Below, piece by piece: positions 34,028 to 45,224 of a DNA stretch of 64,000 nucleotides; position 1 is the stretch's first letter, and the number at the start of each line of letters is the position of its first letter. This DNA comes from Ariolimax columbianus (taxonomy: Eukaryota; Mollusca; Gastropoda; Stylommatophora; Arionidae): the NCBI GenBank assembly GCA_036924085.1, contig JAVGWX010000007.1, positions 36,403,074 through 36,467,073 of the forward strand. Direction: 5' to 3'. A program made the position numbers and the translations under genes. The notes beneath the pieces were generated by a model. The model was not told the origin of the DNA. It did no database searches and saw only the letters and a list, made by a program, of their open reading frames with translations.

Positions 34028-34324
34028 GTGATGGAGATACTGATGAATAAAAGACTCACCTGGTATCTTGAGACCAACTCGCTACTCGCCTCAACTCAAA
34101 CAGGATACAGGCAGCACAGAAGCAGAGAGGACCAATTAACATATCTAACACAGAACATAGAAAACGCCTTTCAAGAGAAAAAGAAAGTGCTAGCCATCTT
34201 CTTTGATCTCACCCGTGCCTTCGACACTGTCTGGAGAGATGGTCTGAAGCTGAAAATCCTCCAAGCGGGAGTTACCAACAATATGTTCTCATGGACAACT
34301 ATACCAGCAAGTCAGTCAGGCTAA
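34028..34324 (+). pseudogene. RT fragment of O2
   Basis: A 98-codon frame with LTWYLETNSLLASTQTGYRQ and FFDLTRAFDTVWRDGL. The AFD catalytic Asp of RT motif A is kept. It stops at 34324 and continues in another frame with EEVTHGSIIAPTLFLI and the altered HADE box. Confidence 0.85.
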
Positions 34325-34811
34325 GAGAGGAAGTGACACATGGAAGTATTATAGCGCCCACTCTGTTCTTGATATATATAAATGACATCACTAAATGCTG
34401 CCACCAGCACGTCTCAACAAGCTTACATGCAGATGAGTTTGCTGTATGGACAGCCACAGAACATGCAACAATAGCCTCATACTAGCTCCAAAAGACAGTA
34501 GAGATGGCAGAGAACTGGACAAAATAGTGGGGACTAAAAATAAACCACACCAAAACCTCTACCACTCTCTTTTCACTCTCCCCCAAAAAAGAAACAATTA
34601 CAATAAAGATAAGAAACCAACAAATACCTCAGTTGGACACACCCACATTCCTTGAAGTCACATTTGACTCGAGACTTACCTAGAAGTTAAATATAGAGAA
34701 AATTCAGACAAGAGCCATAAAATGACTTTCAGTGATGAAAAAGCTGGCTGGTACATCGTGTAGCAACAAAAAATCCTTAAGCAAGTCTACACTGATACAA
34801 TCAGACAAATC

Positions 34812-35153
34812 ATGGAATATGCCTCAAGCACTTGGTCAACAGCGGCCAAAACAAATACAGGAAAACTAGACCAAGTTCAAAATATGGGTCTCAGAATTAC
34901 TCTTGAGGCATTCAAAAGCACTCTAATTACAGAGCTGGGAAAAACAGAAAATATTGAGCCACTTGAATTAGGGAGAAAATATAAATCTCTTACTCAGTTT
35001 GAAAAACTAAAGAGGTTACCTGATCATCCTCTGCACCAGAAGTTCCAAGAGAGAACAAAAAACAAACTACTAAGGGAAAGCCCCAACCATCTGGCCAGAG
35101 AAATTCACAGAAAACACGCAAACATCCTTGAAGCTGAAACAAAAAAGTGCTAA
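34812..35153 (+). pseudogene. RT thumb and linker of O2
   Basis: A 113-codon frame with MEYASSTWSTAAKTNTGKLD, then LKRLPDHPLHQKF. It aligns with the EYGIA.WTTAAKAN...RRLTDHPMYQRL segment of the A/B/C family, which shows that O and A/B/C are related I-like families. Confidence 0.85.
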
Positions 35154-35722
35154 GCACTCATTCCAAAACCCTGGAAATGGAGCCAGGACCGGTCCAAAAT
35201 AATCTTGGAGGTTCTAGGGTTAACGAAGAAAAGTGAGCAGGCTGCAACAGATAAAAAAATCCATGTTCTACTGGAGCTCAAGAGAAAATACCCTAGCAAC
35301 TCTTGGACACACGTGTTCACAGGTGGATCTGTCTCGTTGAGCGATACAAGAGGAGGCAGTGGAGTCTACATCGAACACTCCAATTGTGACATAGAAAATC
35401 ACTCCATACCAGCAGGAGAGACTTGTACCAATTTCAGAGCTGAAGCAAGAGCTTTTCATGCAGCAACTCAGATTCTTATCAGCTAAACATAAATACAAGG
35501 GAAACGGTCATTCTAAGACTCCAGGAGTGTACTCCAAGCTATCTCAAGCCCCAAACAGGATAGACTCCAGGAGTGTACTCTAAGCCATCTCAAGCTCCAA
35601 ACAAGATAGATTTCCACATGAAATAAAATACAACATCGAATTGCTGTCTATAAAAAAAAAAACAGATTTAGTCCTATAGTGGATTCCGGCCCACTGTGTG
35701 ATCCCTGGAAACGAGAAAGCAG

Positions 35723-36013
35723 ATGAGCTCGCAAAAGCCAGAAGTGGAGGCACACACTCCCCATCCACAGAACTATAAAGACGCAAAGACACTCATCAAA
35801 CGATCCATGAGGAGAGAATGGAGAGACCAGCACAAACAATACAAGCCAGAAAATGACGACATGGGCAAACTTCGCAGAGATGTGCAGACAAAGATCTTCA
35901 GACTCAGAAGCCGGCATTGTAGACTCAAGGCCCACCTAAACAGAATGGGTTACAAAGACACTGCCACGTGCAATTGTGGAGCACTCAAGCAAACACCAGA
36001 ACATATTCTGTAA
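35723..36013 (+). pseudogene. RNase H end and CCHC knuckle of O2
   Basis: Reads TLIKRSMRREWRDQHKQY, then KIFRLRSRHCRLKAHLNRMG, and CNCGALKQTPEHIL, followed by a stop where ECP should follow. The zinc-knuckle tail after RNase H is shared with A, B, C and the fragment at 46425. Confidence 0.83.
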
Positions 36014-36107
36014 GAATGCCCTACCTATGCAGACCAAAGGGAGGCAGTCTGGCCTGGAGGGACGACCATGCTCGAAAGGCTGTGGTGCATCGGAGAAACG
36101 CACAGTC

Positions 36108-36422
36108 TCCTTCGTGAACCCCACCGGGCTAGAAGCATAGCATCAGTTGATCGTGAACCCCACCGGGCTAGAAGCATAGCATCAGTTGATCGTGAACCTC
36201 ACCGGACTAGAAGCAAAGCATCAGTTGATCGTGAACCCCACCGGGCTAGAAGCATAGCATCAGTTGATCGTGAACCTCACCGGGCTAGAAGCATAGCATC
36301 AGTCAGGTGATCGTGAACCTCACCGGACTAGAAGCATAGCATCAGTTGCTCGTGAACCTCTACGGACTAAAAGCATAGCAACAGTTGATCGTGAACCTCA
36401 CCGGACTAGAAGCATAGCATCA

Positions 36423-36425
<3 letters not shown>
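36108..36425 (+). repeat. 39-bp tandem repeat at the 3' end of O2, about 8 copies
   Basis: The unit TCAGTTGATCGTGAACCCCA plus CCGGGCTAGAAGCATAGCA is repeated about eight times. In O1 the same sequence occurs once and is followed by (GAA)n. Here the terminal unit has multiplied instead, with an AG microsatellite in place of a GAA tail. Confidence 0.92.
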
Positions 36426-36464
<39 letters not shown>

Positions 36465-36625
36465 GAGCAAGAGAGACAGGGAGGGAAGAGCAAGATATAG
36501 AGGGAGGTGAATGAAAAATAGAGAGAGAGAGGGGACAAGTAATAGATATAGAGAGAGGTGGAAGAGCAAAACGATAGAGTGAGAGAGAGAGAGAGAGACG
36601 GATAGATAGATAGAGAAGAGCAAGA
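36426..36625 (+). repeat. AG-rich microsatellite
   Basis: Pure (AG)n for about 35 bp followed by degenerate AG-rich and GATA segments up to the start of element D. Confidence 0.92.
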
Positions 36626-36868
36626 GATTAAGACAGGCCATGTAACAGAGGAGTGGCTACACAGCTATCTTATCCCCCTGGCGAAACCAAGCAAAGATGT
36701 TACTAATATAAAAGGCTACCGCTACAGAATGTGTACGGTATGGTGCCGGAGAGAATCATTGCTAGACGAGTTGTTAGTAAGCTGGAAAACACAGGTCAAT
36801 TTCCAGACACCCTAGACGAATATCGACCTGGTAGAGACACGGTCACCAATGCAGATGTCTTGGCATAC
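36626..36868 (+). mobile_element. Retrotransposon D, left part (RT N-terminus)
   Basis: Frames read EEWLHSYLIPLAKPSKDVTN, then MVPERIIARRVVSKLENTG and YRPGRDTVTNADVLAY. This is the start of RT in a LINE with RNase H (partner at 40457-42420). A deletion near 36718 shifts the frame. The element is interrupted at 36868 by copy C; the last 12 bp (GTCTTGGCATAC) are duplicated at 40445-40456. Confidence 0.8.
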
Positions 36869-36897
36869 TTCTTCTTCTTCTTCTTCTGCGTACACAG

Positions 36898-38583
36898 TCA
36901 GACAGTAACCATTATTTTTTCGAAAAAAGCGGCGGTCATCCTGAGACTCTCGCCACTACCATAGAGCTTGTCTTGCAGTTCCACTGGCAATGGCCACATC
37001 TGCTCTCTCTGATCCCCGTATGTCGGGCAGTTCTGCAGCAGATGTTCAGTGGTCATTTTACCAGTACCGCACGGGCATTCGTCGGTACACCCTATCTTCA
37101 ATTTGTTGAATAGGTGGTACCTCAGTCTATTGTGGCCAGTGCGAAGTCTGAAGACAACGACCTGCTCTCTTCGGTTCAACTGGTAATAGGCATCGTTTTT
37201 GGTGTAACCAGTATGTTCGGTTTCCCATTTGGTAATGTACCTGGCTTTGATAAGCCGTTTTGACTCTTCGTACGTCATACTGGTATCTGTTTGTGGTAGC
37301 CTTGCACCTTCTTTTGCCAGTCTGTCTGCCTCCTCGTTGCCTTGGATGTTGCAGTGTGACGGAACCCACTGTACCACTACCCTTTTTGGTGCGGACAGCT
37401 GGCACAGTTTGCAGAGTGCTGCTCTTAAGTCATTAAGCTCAGTGTTTTTCTGGCTTTTTAGCGCTGTGACTACTTCGAGAGCATCTGTCAGCAGGACTAT
37501 ATGGCTCTCATTTTCACTGTGTGTTACCATTTCTTCCACTGCCGCCCTCAGTGCCTCTGCCTCTGCTCTGAAATTGCTCGTGTACTTACCAGTAGCGAAT
37601 GACAGTGTTATTTTTCTGCCATTTGGTAGGTTCAGGAATGCTCCTGCCCCTCCGTTCTGTGTAGTGTTTGTTACAGAACCGTCGGTGTATGCATGGGTCC
37701 AGTCCATGCTTGGGTAGCTTTTCGTTATGAAGCTTAGGGTAGTGTCTCTCCTTTCTTTTTCGGTCTGGCAGTTTTTGTTTGCAATACCTGGTATATTTTC
37801 TACCACCTCTGGAAATATATCCTGCCTCCAAGTAGGTTTTCGTACAGTAGTGATGGGTTTTGGTGTTGTTAGTGCGTTTATGGGATCTTCGTGCATCTTT
37901 GCTTTGGCTATTTCTGCAAAGTTTCTCCGCTTTAGTTTCCCAGTTCCCAAATTGTTTAGCCTCTGGTACATTGGATGGTCCGTCAGTCTTCGGAGTTTCT
38001 CTGACTGCAGCTGGGCTCTGCAGTCTCTTCTGTCGGTCATGGATTGCAGTTTTGTAATCTTTTCAAGTTCTACAATTGGCGTTGACTTCATGCCACCTGT
38101 TATGATTCTCATGGCTTGGTTTTGAAGTTTGTTAACTTTATCGAAGTTCGCCTTCGCTGCTGTTGTCCATGCCGCGATGCCATACTCGAGAACTGGTCTC
38201 ACTCTTCCAGTGTACAGTTTCTTTAGTATGCCTTCGTCTGCTCCCCAGCTTGTGCCAGCAAGTTTCCTCATGATCGCCATTCTTTCTCTGGCTTTCATTC
38301 GGTTTCTCTCAATCTGACTTTTCCATGTCATGCGCCGATCAAATGTGACTCCCAGATAGGTTGGGTTGTCGTTTGGCTGCAGGATTTTGCCATTTAGGCT
38401 TAATTTGGTACTTTGGGGTTTTAATGAGAGCGAGAATATTGTGCACGTGGTTTTCTCCTCGTTTATTTTGACCAGCCATGAGTTCGCCCACTCTTCCAGC
38501 GATGTTAGGGCCGTTTGCATCCGATTTCTTGCTATGGTGAGATTCTTTTCAGAGGTCCACATAGCCAGATCGTCTGCAAACAT
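36898..38583 (-). pseudogene. C ORF2: RT catalytic site, RNase H, zinc knuckle (561 codons)
   Basis: An open frame begins with the catalytic MFADDLAMW, continues through the RT thumb (TFDRRMTWKSQ, EYGIAAWTTAAKANFDKVNK) and RNase H with D in YTDGS, E in RAEAEALRAAVEE, D in LLTDALEV and D in GNEEADRLAKEG, then CPCGTGKMTTEHLLQNCP. All expected RNase H acidic residues are present. The true protein would start far upstream; this Met is internal. The frame is separated from the upstream part by a shift near 38625, where a TATATA run looks expanded by two bases. Confidence 0.92.
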
Positions 38584-38689
38584 TGAGCTATGGACTCTTC
38601 TTGGTATATTCTCTGTAATATCGTTTGTATATATACCAGGAAGAGTGTGGGTGACAGTACTCCCCCTTGGGGTACTCCCTGCTCGAGTG

Positions 38690-40444
38690 TCACCTTTTGC
38701 TCATCTGCCCTTGTACTTGGACTCTGGCCGTTCTTTGTTTGAGGTAGTGGTTGATCCACTTGTACATCTTCCCACAAACATCACTTCTTCTTAGCTTGAC
38801 TCTAAGTCCATCCTTCCAGACTTTGTCAAATGCCTTTTCCAGATCCACCCAAACAGCTACTGTGTGTTTCTGTGCCTGGTAGGCATCTTCTATCTCCTGG
38901 GCTATGAGGATGACCTGGTCCTCAGTGGATCTGTGCTGTCTAAAGCCGGCTTGCTGTGGAATTAGTATTCGTTTTTCTTCCAGATGCCACATCAGTCTGG
39001 TGTTTATCATCCGTTCCATCAGCTTGCCGACACAGCTCAGTAGGCTTATTGGCCTGTATCCATTCGGATCTGTTTTGTCCTTTCCTGTTTTTAATACTGG
39101 TACCAGTATTGCATCTTTCCATGCCTGGGGTACAATACCCCTTTTCCAGCTTTGGTTCAGGACTGATAGTAGTTTTTTCTTCGCTGTTTGGCCCAGCCCC
39201 ATCAGCATTTCGTTTGTTATCCCGTCTTTTCCGGGAGATTTCCTTCTCTTTAGTGTTCTCATAGCCTCTTCCATTTCGCGCATTGTTAGTTTGGCCATCA
39301 TGTGCTCTTCAGGAGCCGTATTTATGTTTTCGTGCCCCTTTAGCTCTTCGCTAATGTCTGTATGCTTATCTGCAGGGACCTCGATGTGGTTTGCTCTGGC
39401 ATAGTGATCGACAAAGGCGTTTGCGGCTTTCTTACCTGTGATCAAGTTCTCGCCTTGCTTGATAGTAATTTGTTTATTTGACGGGGTTTCGTCGTTCATG
39501 GCTCTGACTAGCTTCCATAGCTTGTTCCCTTCTTTGTCCAGGTTTAAACTTTCCGTTTTATTTTTCCAACTTTCTCTTGCTGTTTGCTTGAGAGTGTGTT
39601 TGTACTTCGCCGCGGCGGCTTTGAGGGCGATGTTTGCCTCCACGGATTTTTCTCGTTCTGCCATGTTCCTAGCATTTGTTACTGCATCTTCCACTTTCTG
39701 TAACTCATCATTCCAGTAGGGCTTATAGTTTTTCCTAGCTCCTCTTGGGATGGTTTTAGTGGCGGCTTGCATTATTGCCTTGCTTAGGCTCTCTACCATG
39801 GGCTTCATTTTGGTGTTTCGTGTGTTGATGGTTTCACACAGCCCATCTGTCAGGATTGCAAATCTGTCCCAGTCGGCTCGTTTGTAATTCCAACGTGGGA
39901 GCGGTTTTGTTTCCTGTGGGCCTACTTCCATGTCAATGGTTAGCCTGATCGGCCTGTGGTCGCTACCTGCCAGTTGGCTTAGCACCTGGCGGTCTATTTT
40001 ATAGTGTATGTCCTGTGTGGAGAAGGCCAAATCTGGAGTCGAGGTGGTATGCCATGTTCTTGAATAGAAGCTAGGGCTATCCTCCGGCCTATTGATTAGG
40101 GAGAGATTTGCATCTATCTCCCAATCTTCCACTTCGTCACCTCTGCTGTCTGTGTCAGAGTATCCCCATCTCTCCGAGTGGCTGTTGAAATCTCCAACTA
40201 CTATGCAGTTGGAGTCTCTGACCTCCATACTCGAGAGCGATAGGTCTCTGTTTGGTGGTCCGTACAGATTGAAAATGCGGAGCTTCGTCTCTTGAGCCAT
40301 TATGTCAACTCCTACAATTTCTGCTTGTCCGGTGTGATTGACAGGTACCGCGCTACTCGGTATGCTGTTTCTGGTCAGTATCAGGACCCCTCCTTTGTGG
40401 CCTTCTCTATCTAGACGGAAGGTCTGGTATCCTCTGATTGAGAA
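38690..40444 (-). pseudogene. C ORF2: EN and RT N-terminal half
   Basis: Open for 536 codons from the Met at 40300 and open upstream to the insertion edge. EN motifs: VGDFNSHSERWGYSDTD, YSRTWHTTSTPDLAFST and AGSDHRPIRL (SDH). RT: RRKSPGKDGITNEML, YRPISLLSCVGKLMERM, QAGFRQHRSTEDQV and VWVDLEKAFDKVWKDGL. A frameshift near 38700 precedes EQGVPQGGVLSPTLFLVYI, which is in a third frame. The EN catalytic N-terminus (WN) is missing because of truncation. Confidence 0.93.
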
Positions 40445-42016
40445 GTCTTGGCATACGACATATGAGAGTTTCCAGACAAAAGAGGAAACTGTCGTCGCGA
40501 CGTTTGACCTGGAAGATGCCTACAATAGAGTCAACTACGGCAAACTAATCGACCTATTAGTAGACCTCAATATTGACCTCCGGATCGTCCGTTGGATTGC
40601 ACCGGTCCTTATGTCAAAAAAAGTGTAGCTCTAAAGTACAGTTCCTGAATGTCAGATATCAGAGCCATAGCGCCCGGACTGCCTCAAGACTCTCCTCTGT
40701 CTCCTGTACTTTTTAATGTGCACACTTGCAAAATTGCACAGATGGAGTAGTCTGGACCTGGTAGGATCCTCACAAATGCGGACCACATCCTGCTATACAA
40801 TCAGGGCAACGACCGGACTGAAATTGTCGCGGGTGTGCGGAGCAAGCTGGGGAAACTATCTGAATGGTGAATCGACTACAACGCCGAAATCAACCCATCT
40901 AAGGTCAAGATTGTCTGGTTCTCCCTAAACAATAGGTTGGTCTCACACTACCAGAGGCCATCTGCATGGGCACGAACATTGAGAGAGAGCATGACATGAA
41001 ATACCTGGGTATCACATTCAGAAGCCTCTCTTTCAATAAACATGTTGACAATGTAATTCTGAAAGCAAAGAGGGGTATCAATGCAATCAAAGTCATGGTG
41101 GCCACAGACATGCAACAATGGCTTCTCTTCCTATTGATGACAGCACTTGTTTTGTCTGTTCTGGACTACGTCTTGGGTTACTCGCGGTATCGCAGACACA
41201 GATAGATAGATTGGAGAGAATCCAGAACGAGGCCATGAGAGCGGTTCAATGCTGCACTAGAGAAACGTCTATTGTTGACATAAGATTCCTGCTTGATTTG
41301 CCAAGCATCAAGGTGTGACATCAAGTACCGCAGGTAAAGGCATACGCCAACTTTGCCAACAACGAACACCACCGTTTGAACAAAGACTTGGATACACTCA
41401 AAGGCTGACGCATTAAGCGAGGAAGGTCATGGATGGCAGAGGCTGAAGACACCCTGATGAGGGTGTGTGCATTAGAAAAAGTGGGAAGAGGTAATGAATA
41501 GGTAGAAGTGGGAAACGTGAGCCACCTAACAAGGGTTGTGATACAACTGAGCAGATAGTGTCGCAAGTGGGGCGGCACTAGGACAGAAGCTTCAATACAT
41601 GAGCTGATCCAGCACCACTCAGAACCACAAGACCAAATTCTGTACACAGATGGCTCCGCCGGTAGAGATGCAAACAAGTACGGTTGGGGTTTCGTCGGCT
41701 ACAAAAATGGCAAGGAGGTGGTGGAGAAATCAGCTGCCACATCGAGTATGAGGATGAAGATTGAGGCGGTAACAGCTGTCCTGACTTGGTTGGTGACGCA
41801 ACCGGTGGCACACGCAGTGATACAGACTCGGAGGGCATGATCCAAACGATAGAACGGTGCATGTTAAGAAGGGAGTGGGCCTCTCTTCTGAACAACTCTG
41901 GTATACAACATGTCACATGGATCTACTGCCCGGGACATGCAGGCGTCTGGGGCAACGAAAGAGCTGATGTAGTGGCGGAACGAGCTGTGGTGAACGACGC
42001 GGTGATGACCAGAAAC

Positions 42017-42228
42017 AGGGTTGAGTTGATAAGGGCAGTCATGGACAGTCTACAGAATGATGAAGAGACAGGGTTGAGTTGATAAGGGCAGTCATGGACA
42101 GTCTACAGAATGATGAAGAGACAGGGTTGAGTTGATAAGGGCAGTCATGGAATGTCTACATAATGATGAAGAGACAGGGTTGAGTTGATAAGGGCAGTCA
42201 TGGACAGTCTACAGAATGTTGAAGAGAC
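42017..42228 (+). repeat. 53-bp tandem repeat within D, 4 copies
   Basis: AGGGTTGAGTTGATAAGGGC through AATGATGAAGAGAC repeats at 42017, 42070, 42123 and 42176. The single copy of the coding (RVELIRAVMDSLQNDEET) follows RNase H; repeating a 53-bp unit breaks the frame. Confidence 0.95.
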
Positions 42229-42420
42229 AGAGAGTCGCGAAAATGCATATGCGAAGAGGATGATAGATTTGGGAGTGACTATGGTAGAGGGGAGAAAGTG
42301 TGTTCTGTCTGGAAAGATCCGAAGAACTCGAAATCAACACCTGACTGTATATATTGGACGGAGACCGGAGCACTTATAGGAATGTTCCCTGTGTGATGAT
42401 GTTGGTTATTAGAGTCAAGA
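42229..42420 (+). pseudogene. Tail of D after the tandem repeat
   Basis: Reads ESRENAYAKRMIDLGVTMV, EGRKCVLSGKIRRTRNQHLT and, after frame changes, ECSLCDDV. Basic linker plus Cys-rich end fits a LINE C-terminus. Beyond about 42420 there is no recognisable continuation. Confidence 0.6.
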
Positions 42421-42595
42421 ATCATGATTTAGATAATGATATTGCACCAGACAGACCCAGCATGGAGGAACTTAGAAGCGCCGTCATAAAAAACAAAACA
42501 CTAAAAACAAAGAGTTCAATCATTGACAAGGGGACTACATCTTGTGACCAATATAATTACGAACAATTATTGTAGATACACATATGACAGCAACA

Positions 42596-43075
42596 AATAA
42601 TGAGACGAGAGCACATTGAAGATACACATAAAGAAAACGGTGAGACATAAAACATTGTAGCTACACAAGAAGAAAACAATAAGAGAGAGAAAACAAACAT
42701 TGTATATACACAAGAAGAAAACAATAAGAGAGAGAAAACAAACATTGTAGCTACACAAGAAGAAAACAATAAGAGAGAGAAAACAAACATTGTAGCTACA
42801 CAAGAAGAAAACAATAAGAGAGAGAAAACAAACATTGTAGCTACACAAGAAGAAAACAATAAGAGAGAGAAAACAAACATTGTAGATATACAAGAAGAAA
42901 ACAATAAGAGAGAGAAAACAAACATTGTAGATACACATAAAGAAAACGGTGAGACATAAAACATTGTAGCTACACATAAAGAAAACAATAAGAAAGAGAA
43001 AACAAATATTGTAGCTACACAAGAAGAAAACAATAAGAGAGAGAAAACAAATATTGAAGATACACATAGAGAAAA
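42596..43075 (+). repeat. 45-bp minisatellite, about 10 copies
   Basis: The unit CATTGTAGCTACACAAGAAG plus AAAACAATAAGAGAGAGAAA and ACAAA repeats. Variants with CATAAAGAAAACGGTGAGAC occur at both ends. The minus frame stays open with a 15-residue repeat (FSLLLFSSCVATMFV), which I treat as an artefact of the period. Confidence 0.94.
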
Positions 43076-43589
43076 CTCAAATTGAGACAGAAAACAGATG
43101 CAACTAATAACACATGAGGCGAATGACAGCATGTCTATGTGTGCTCGCTTCTGCATAAACATTCGTGAGCCGCGTGTCTATTTGTGTAACAGCACAATTT
43201 GTTTATCTGCGTACAGAGATGAACATACGCATACACACACAGTCAAAAAGAGAGATCAAATCGAAGGAGATATATCCGACAGCGCTAGAATGAACATTTT
43301 TCAACAAAATTGGGACTGAATGTAGCGGGGGTAAGAAAACCACACAAAAACGATAATGACCCATTGAAGCGCTGCAGAAAACTTAGGTTAATCGTCCCAA
43401 CTTTCTGGTTTCTTACGGTTTCTGTGCTCTGTAGTCTGATGTTTTGACATTTTGAGGTGACCATCTCCATGAAAAACACTTTGTATATATAGTCTATTAC
43501 GACATGTATAGAACAGTATCAACATAACGAGGCATACGTTGGATTGGAAACCCACAGTGGAAGTGAATGGCGGAGAGGTCACAAATATT
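43076..43589. other. No gene seen
   Basis: Between two minisatellites; open frames of 64-73 codons on both strands show no domains. Confidence 0.5.
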
Positions 43590-44397
43590 GACTAACTAAA
43601 GGGTTTTATTTGATTCACTCTTTCTTGACTAATGGGTTTTATTTGATTCACTCTTTCTTGACTAATGGATATTATTTGATTCCCTCTTTCTTGACTAATG
43701 GGTTTTATTTGATTAACTCATTCTTGTATAATGGGTTTTCTTTGATTCACTCTTTCTTGACTAATGGGTTTTACTTGATTCACTCTTTCTTGACTAATGT
43801 GTTTTATTTGGTTTACTCATTTTTGATTAATGGGTTTTCTTTGATTCACTCATTCTTGTAAAGTGGGTTTTATTTGATTCACTCTTTCTTGACTAATGGG
43901 TTTTACTTGATTCACTCTTTCTTGACTAATGGATTTTACTTGGTTCACTCTTTCTTGTATAATGGGTCTTACTTGATTCACTCTGTCTTGTGTAATGGGT
44001 TTTTACTTGATTCACTCATTCTTGACTAATAGGTTTTACTTGATTCACTCATTCTTGACTAATAGGTTTTACTTGATTCACTCATTCTTGACTAATAGGT
44101 TTTACTTGATTCACTCATTCTTGACTAATAGGTTTTACTTGATTCACTCATTCTTGACTAATATGTTTTACTCGATTCACTCATTCTTGACTAATAGGTT
44201 TTACTTGATTCACTCTTTCTTGACTAATTGGTTTTACTTGATTCACTCATTCTTGACTAATTGGTTTTACTTGATTCACGCATTCTTGACTAATGGGTTT
44301 TACTTGATTCACTCTGTCTTGTGTAATGGGTTTTACTTGATTCACTCTGTCTTGTGTAATGGGTTTTACTTGATTCACTCTTTCTTGACTAATGATG
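43590..44397 (+). repeat. 33-bp minisatellite, about 24 copies
   Basis: The unit GGTTTTACTTGATTCACTCA plus TTCTTGACTAATA repeats for about 800 bp. The right half is more homogeneous than the left. A plus frame reads GFYLIHSFLTN repeatedly; a single extra T near 44000 splits it, and the hydrophobic frame has no supporting gene structure. Confidence 0.95.
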
Positions 44398-45224
44398 TTA
44401 CTTTATGCACCTATTAGTGCAATTCTTGTTCGTTATCAGCTGATTCGTGTTTCTTTTCAGCTAGCAGAAAGATGGTAGAGCAGCGGGGGACAGGAAGAAT
44501 GGGCACCCTCAGAGAGTAGTATAATTGAACAGTTCTATTACCATTATTCGCCAGTCACAGGCATTCTTATACGCTAGTTTGGCAACAGGTTGGGAAGGAG
44601 TATTGTACTACTAGTCAGTTGCTAGACTTTATTTGACGAGGTCTCACGTTAAGTATGGTGAATGTGACTAGTTTCCTTCCACGCTGCCCTGTCGTACATT
44701 TTTTATAAGAATCAGGTATCCATTTACTGGTAGGTACACTTAAGCATGTTGCAACTAAGTTTTACAACTTTTATATTAAAAAAATATTAGGTGTGAATGT
44801 GCGTGTGTGCGTGCGTGCGTGTATGTATGGCGCCGTAACTGCCTGCGAGTCTACATTGCTCTACTGTTTTGGTTAATTATGGATGCCGTCAGATCTCAGA
44901 TTTGCCGAGAAATTCACACTAGTAGACGACTTACACTTGTGTTCACGGAAACGTGTTGTTGTTTTGCGTTTGGACTGGTTAATTCGTTCGTTTTTTGTGT
45001 GATTTCTTCCGTCCGAATATCCTGGTCTAGACATCGGCTATATGAATGGCACTGCGCTTAAACCTGTGTCGTATTTCACGGCCTAATTCACGCGGATAGA
45101 CTTCACGAAATTGACGTGTGAGAAATGTAGACACTACTATAATGAACTGAACAGTCGGGGAGAGATGCCAGACTCACTCACACGCTGAGTGATGTCCATA
45201 CGACCTCTTGTGGTTTTAGAAAAG
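44398..45224. other. No gene recognised
   Basis: Unique-looking sequence. An 84-codon plus frame at 44807-45061 starts inside a GTGCGTGCGTGTATG microsatellite and is not supported. Confidence 0.45.

Larger units (their letters stand above)
32294..36107 (+). mobile_element. I-like non-LTR retrotransposon O2, long but decayed
   Basis: Ordered relics of a full ORF2: EN start IMQWNTEGMRPKKLELETF (about 32570), EN NFRSHSQSWGYTD (32930), YYSRSWRKTSNPEL (33050), RT TGYRQHRSREDQLTYL and FDLTRAFDTVWRDG (34090-34250), IAPTLFLIYINDI (34350), HADEFAVW at the catalytic position (34428, ADD changed to ADE), thumb YASSTWSTAAKTN (34820), RNase H HVFTGGSVS (35310, the catalytic D of YTDGS is G), VIPGNEKADELAKA-like end, and knuckle CNCGALKQTPEHIL. 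Many stops and frameshifts separate them. O1 is a 3' copy. Confidence 0.87.
36869..40444 (-). mobile_element. I-like retrotransposon C, 3.6 kb, inserted in D
   Basis: The longest I-like copy, reading on the minus strand EN (truncated N-terminus, starting FSIRGYQTFRLDREGHKGGV), RT, RNase H and CCHC tail, and ending in (TTC)n on the plus strand, i.e. a (GAA)n tail, at 36869-36887. The 12-bp direct repeats GTCTTGGCATAC (36857-36868 and 40445-40456) mark the target duplication. It is 5'-truncated within EN. Two frameshifts separate EN-RT, the RT box and RT-RNase H. It is much better preserved than O2 or D, so it is the youngest I-like insertion here. Confidence 0.95.
40457..42420 (+). mobile_element. 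Retrotransposon D, right part (RT, RNase H, tail)
   Basis: Continues from 36868: TYESFQTKEETVVATFDLED, AYNRVNYGKL, PQDSPLSPVLFN, INPSKVKIVW, then MKYLGITFRSLSF, RLERIQNEAMRAVQCC, RNase H ILYTDGSAGRDANKYGWGF (41640-41700), TDSEGMIQTIERC and WIYCPGHAGVWGNERAD (41920-41970). It is a different RNase H-bearing LINE family from A/B/C and O. Numerous frameshifts and stops, and an internal 53-bp repeat, make it a relic. Confidence 0.87.

Noticed and set aside
36420..36641. Leu/Ser-rich membrane protein on the minus strand
   Set aside because: Translation of AG-rich microsatellite sequence.
42557..43162. A 201-codon hydrophobic repeat protein
   Set aside because: Reads the 45-bp minisatellite on its minus strand; no further support.
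43610..44417. Hydrophobic 11-residue repeat proteins
   Set aside because: Reads the 33-bp minisatellite. The frame breaks at a single base change near 44000.
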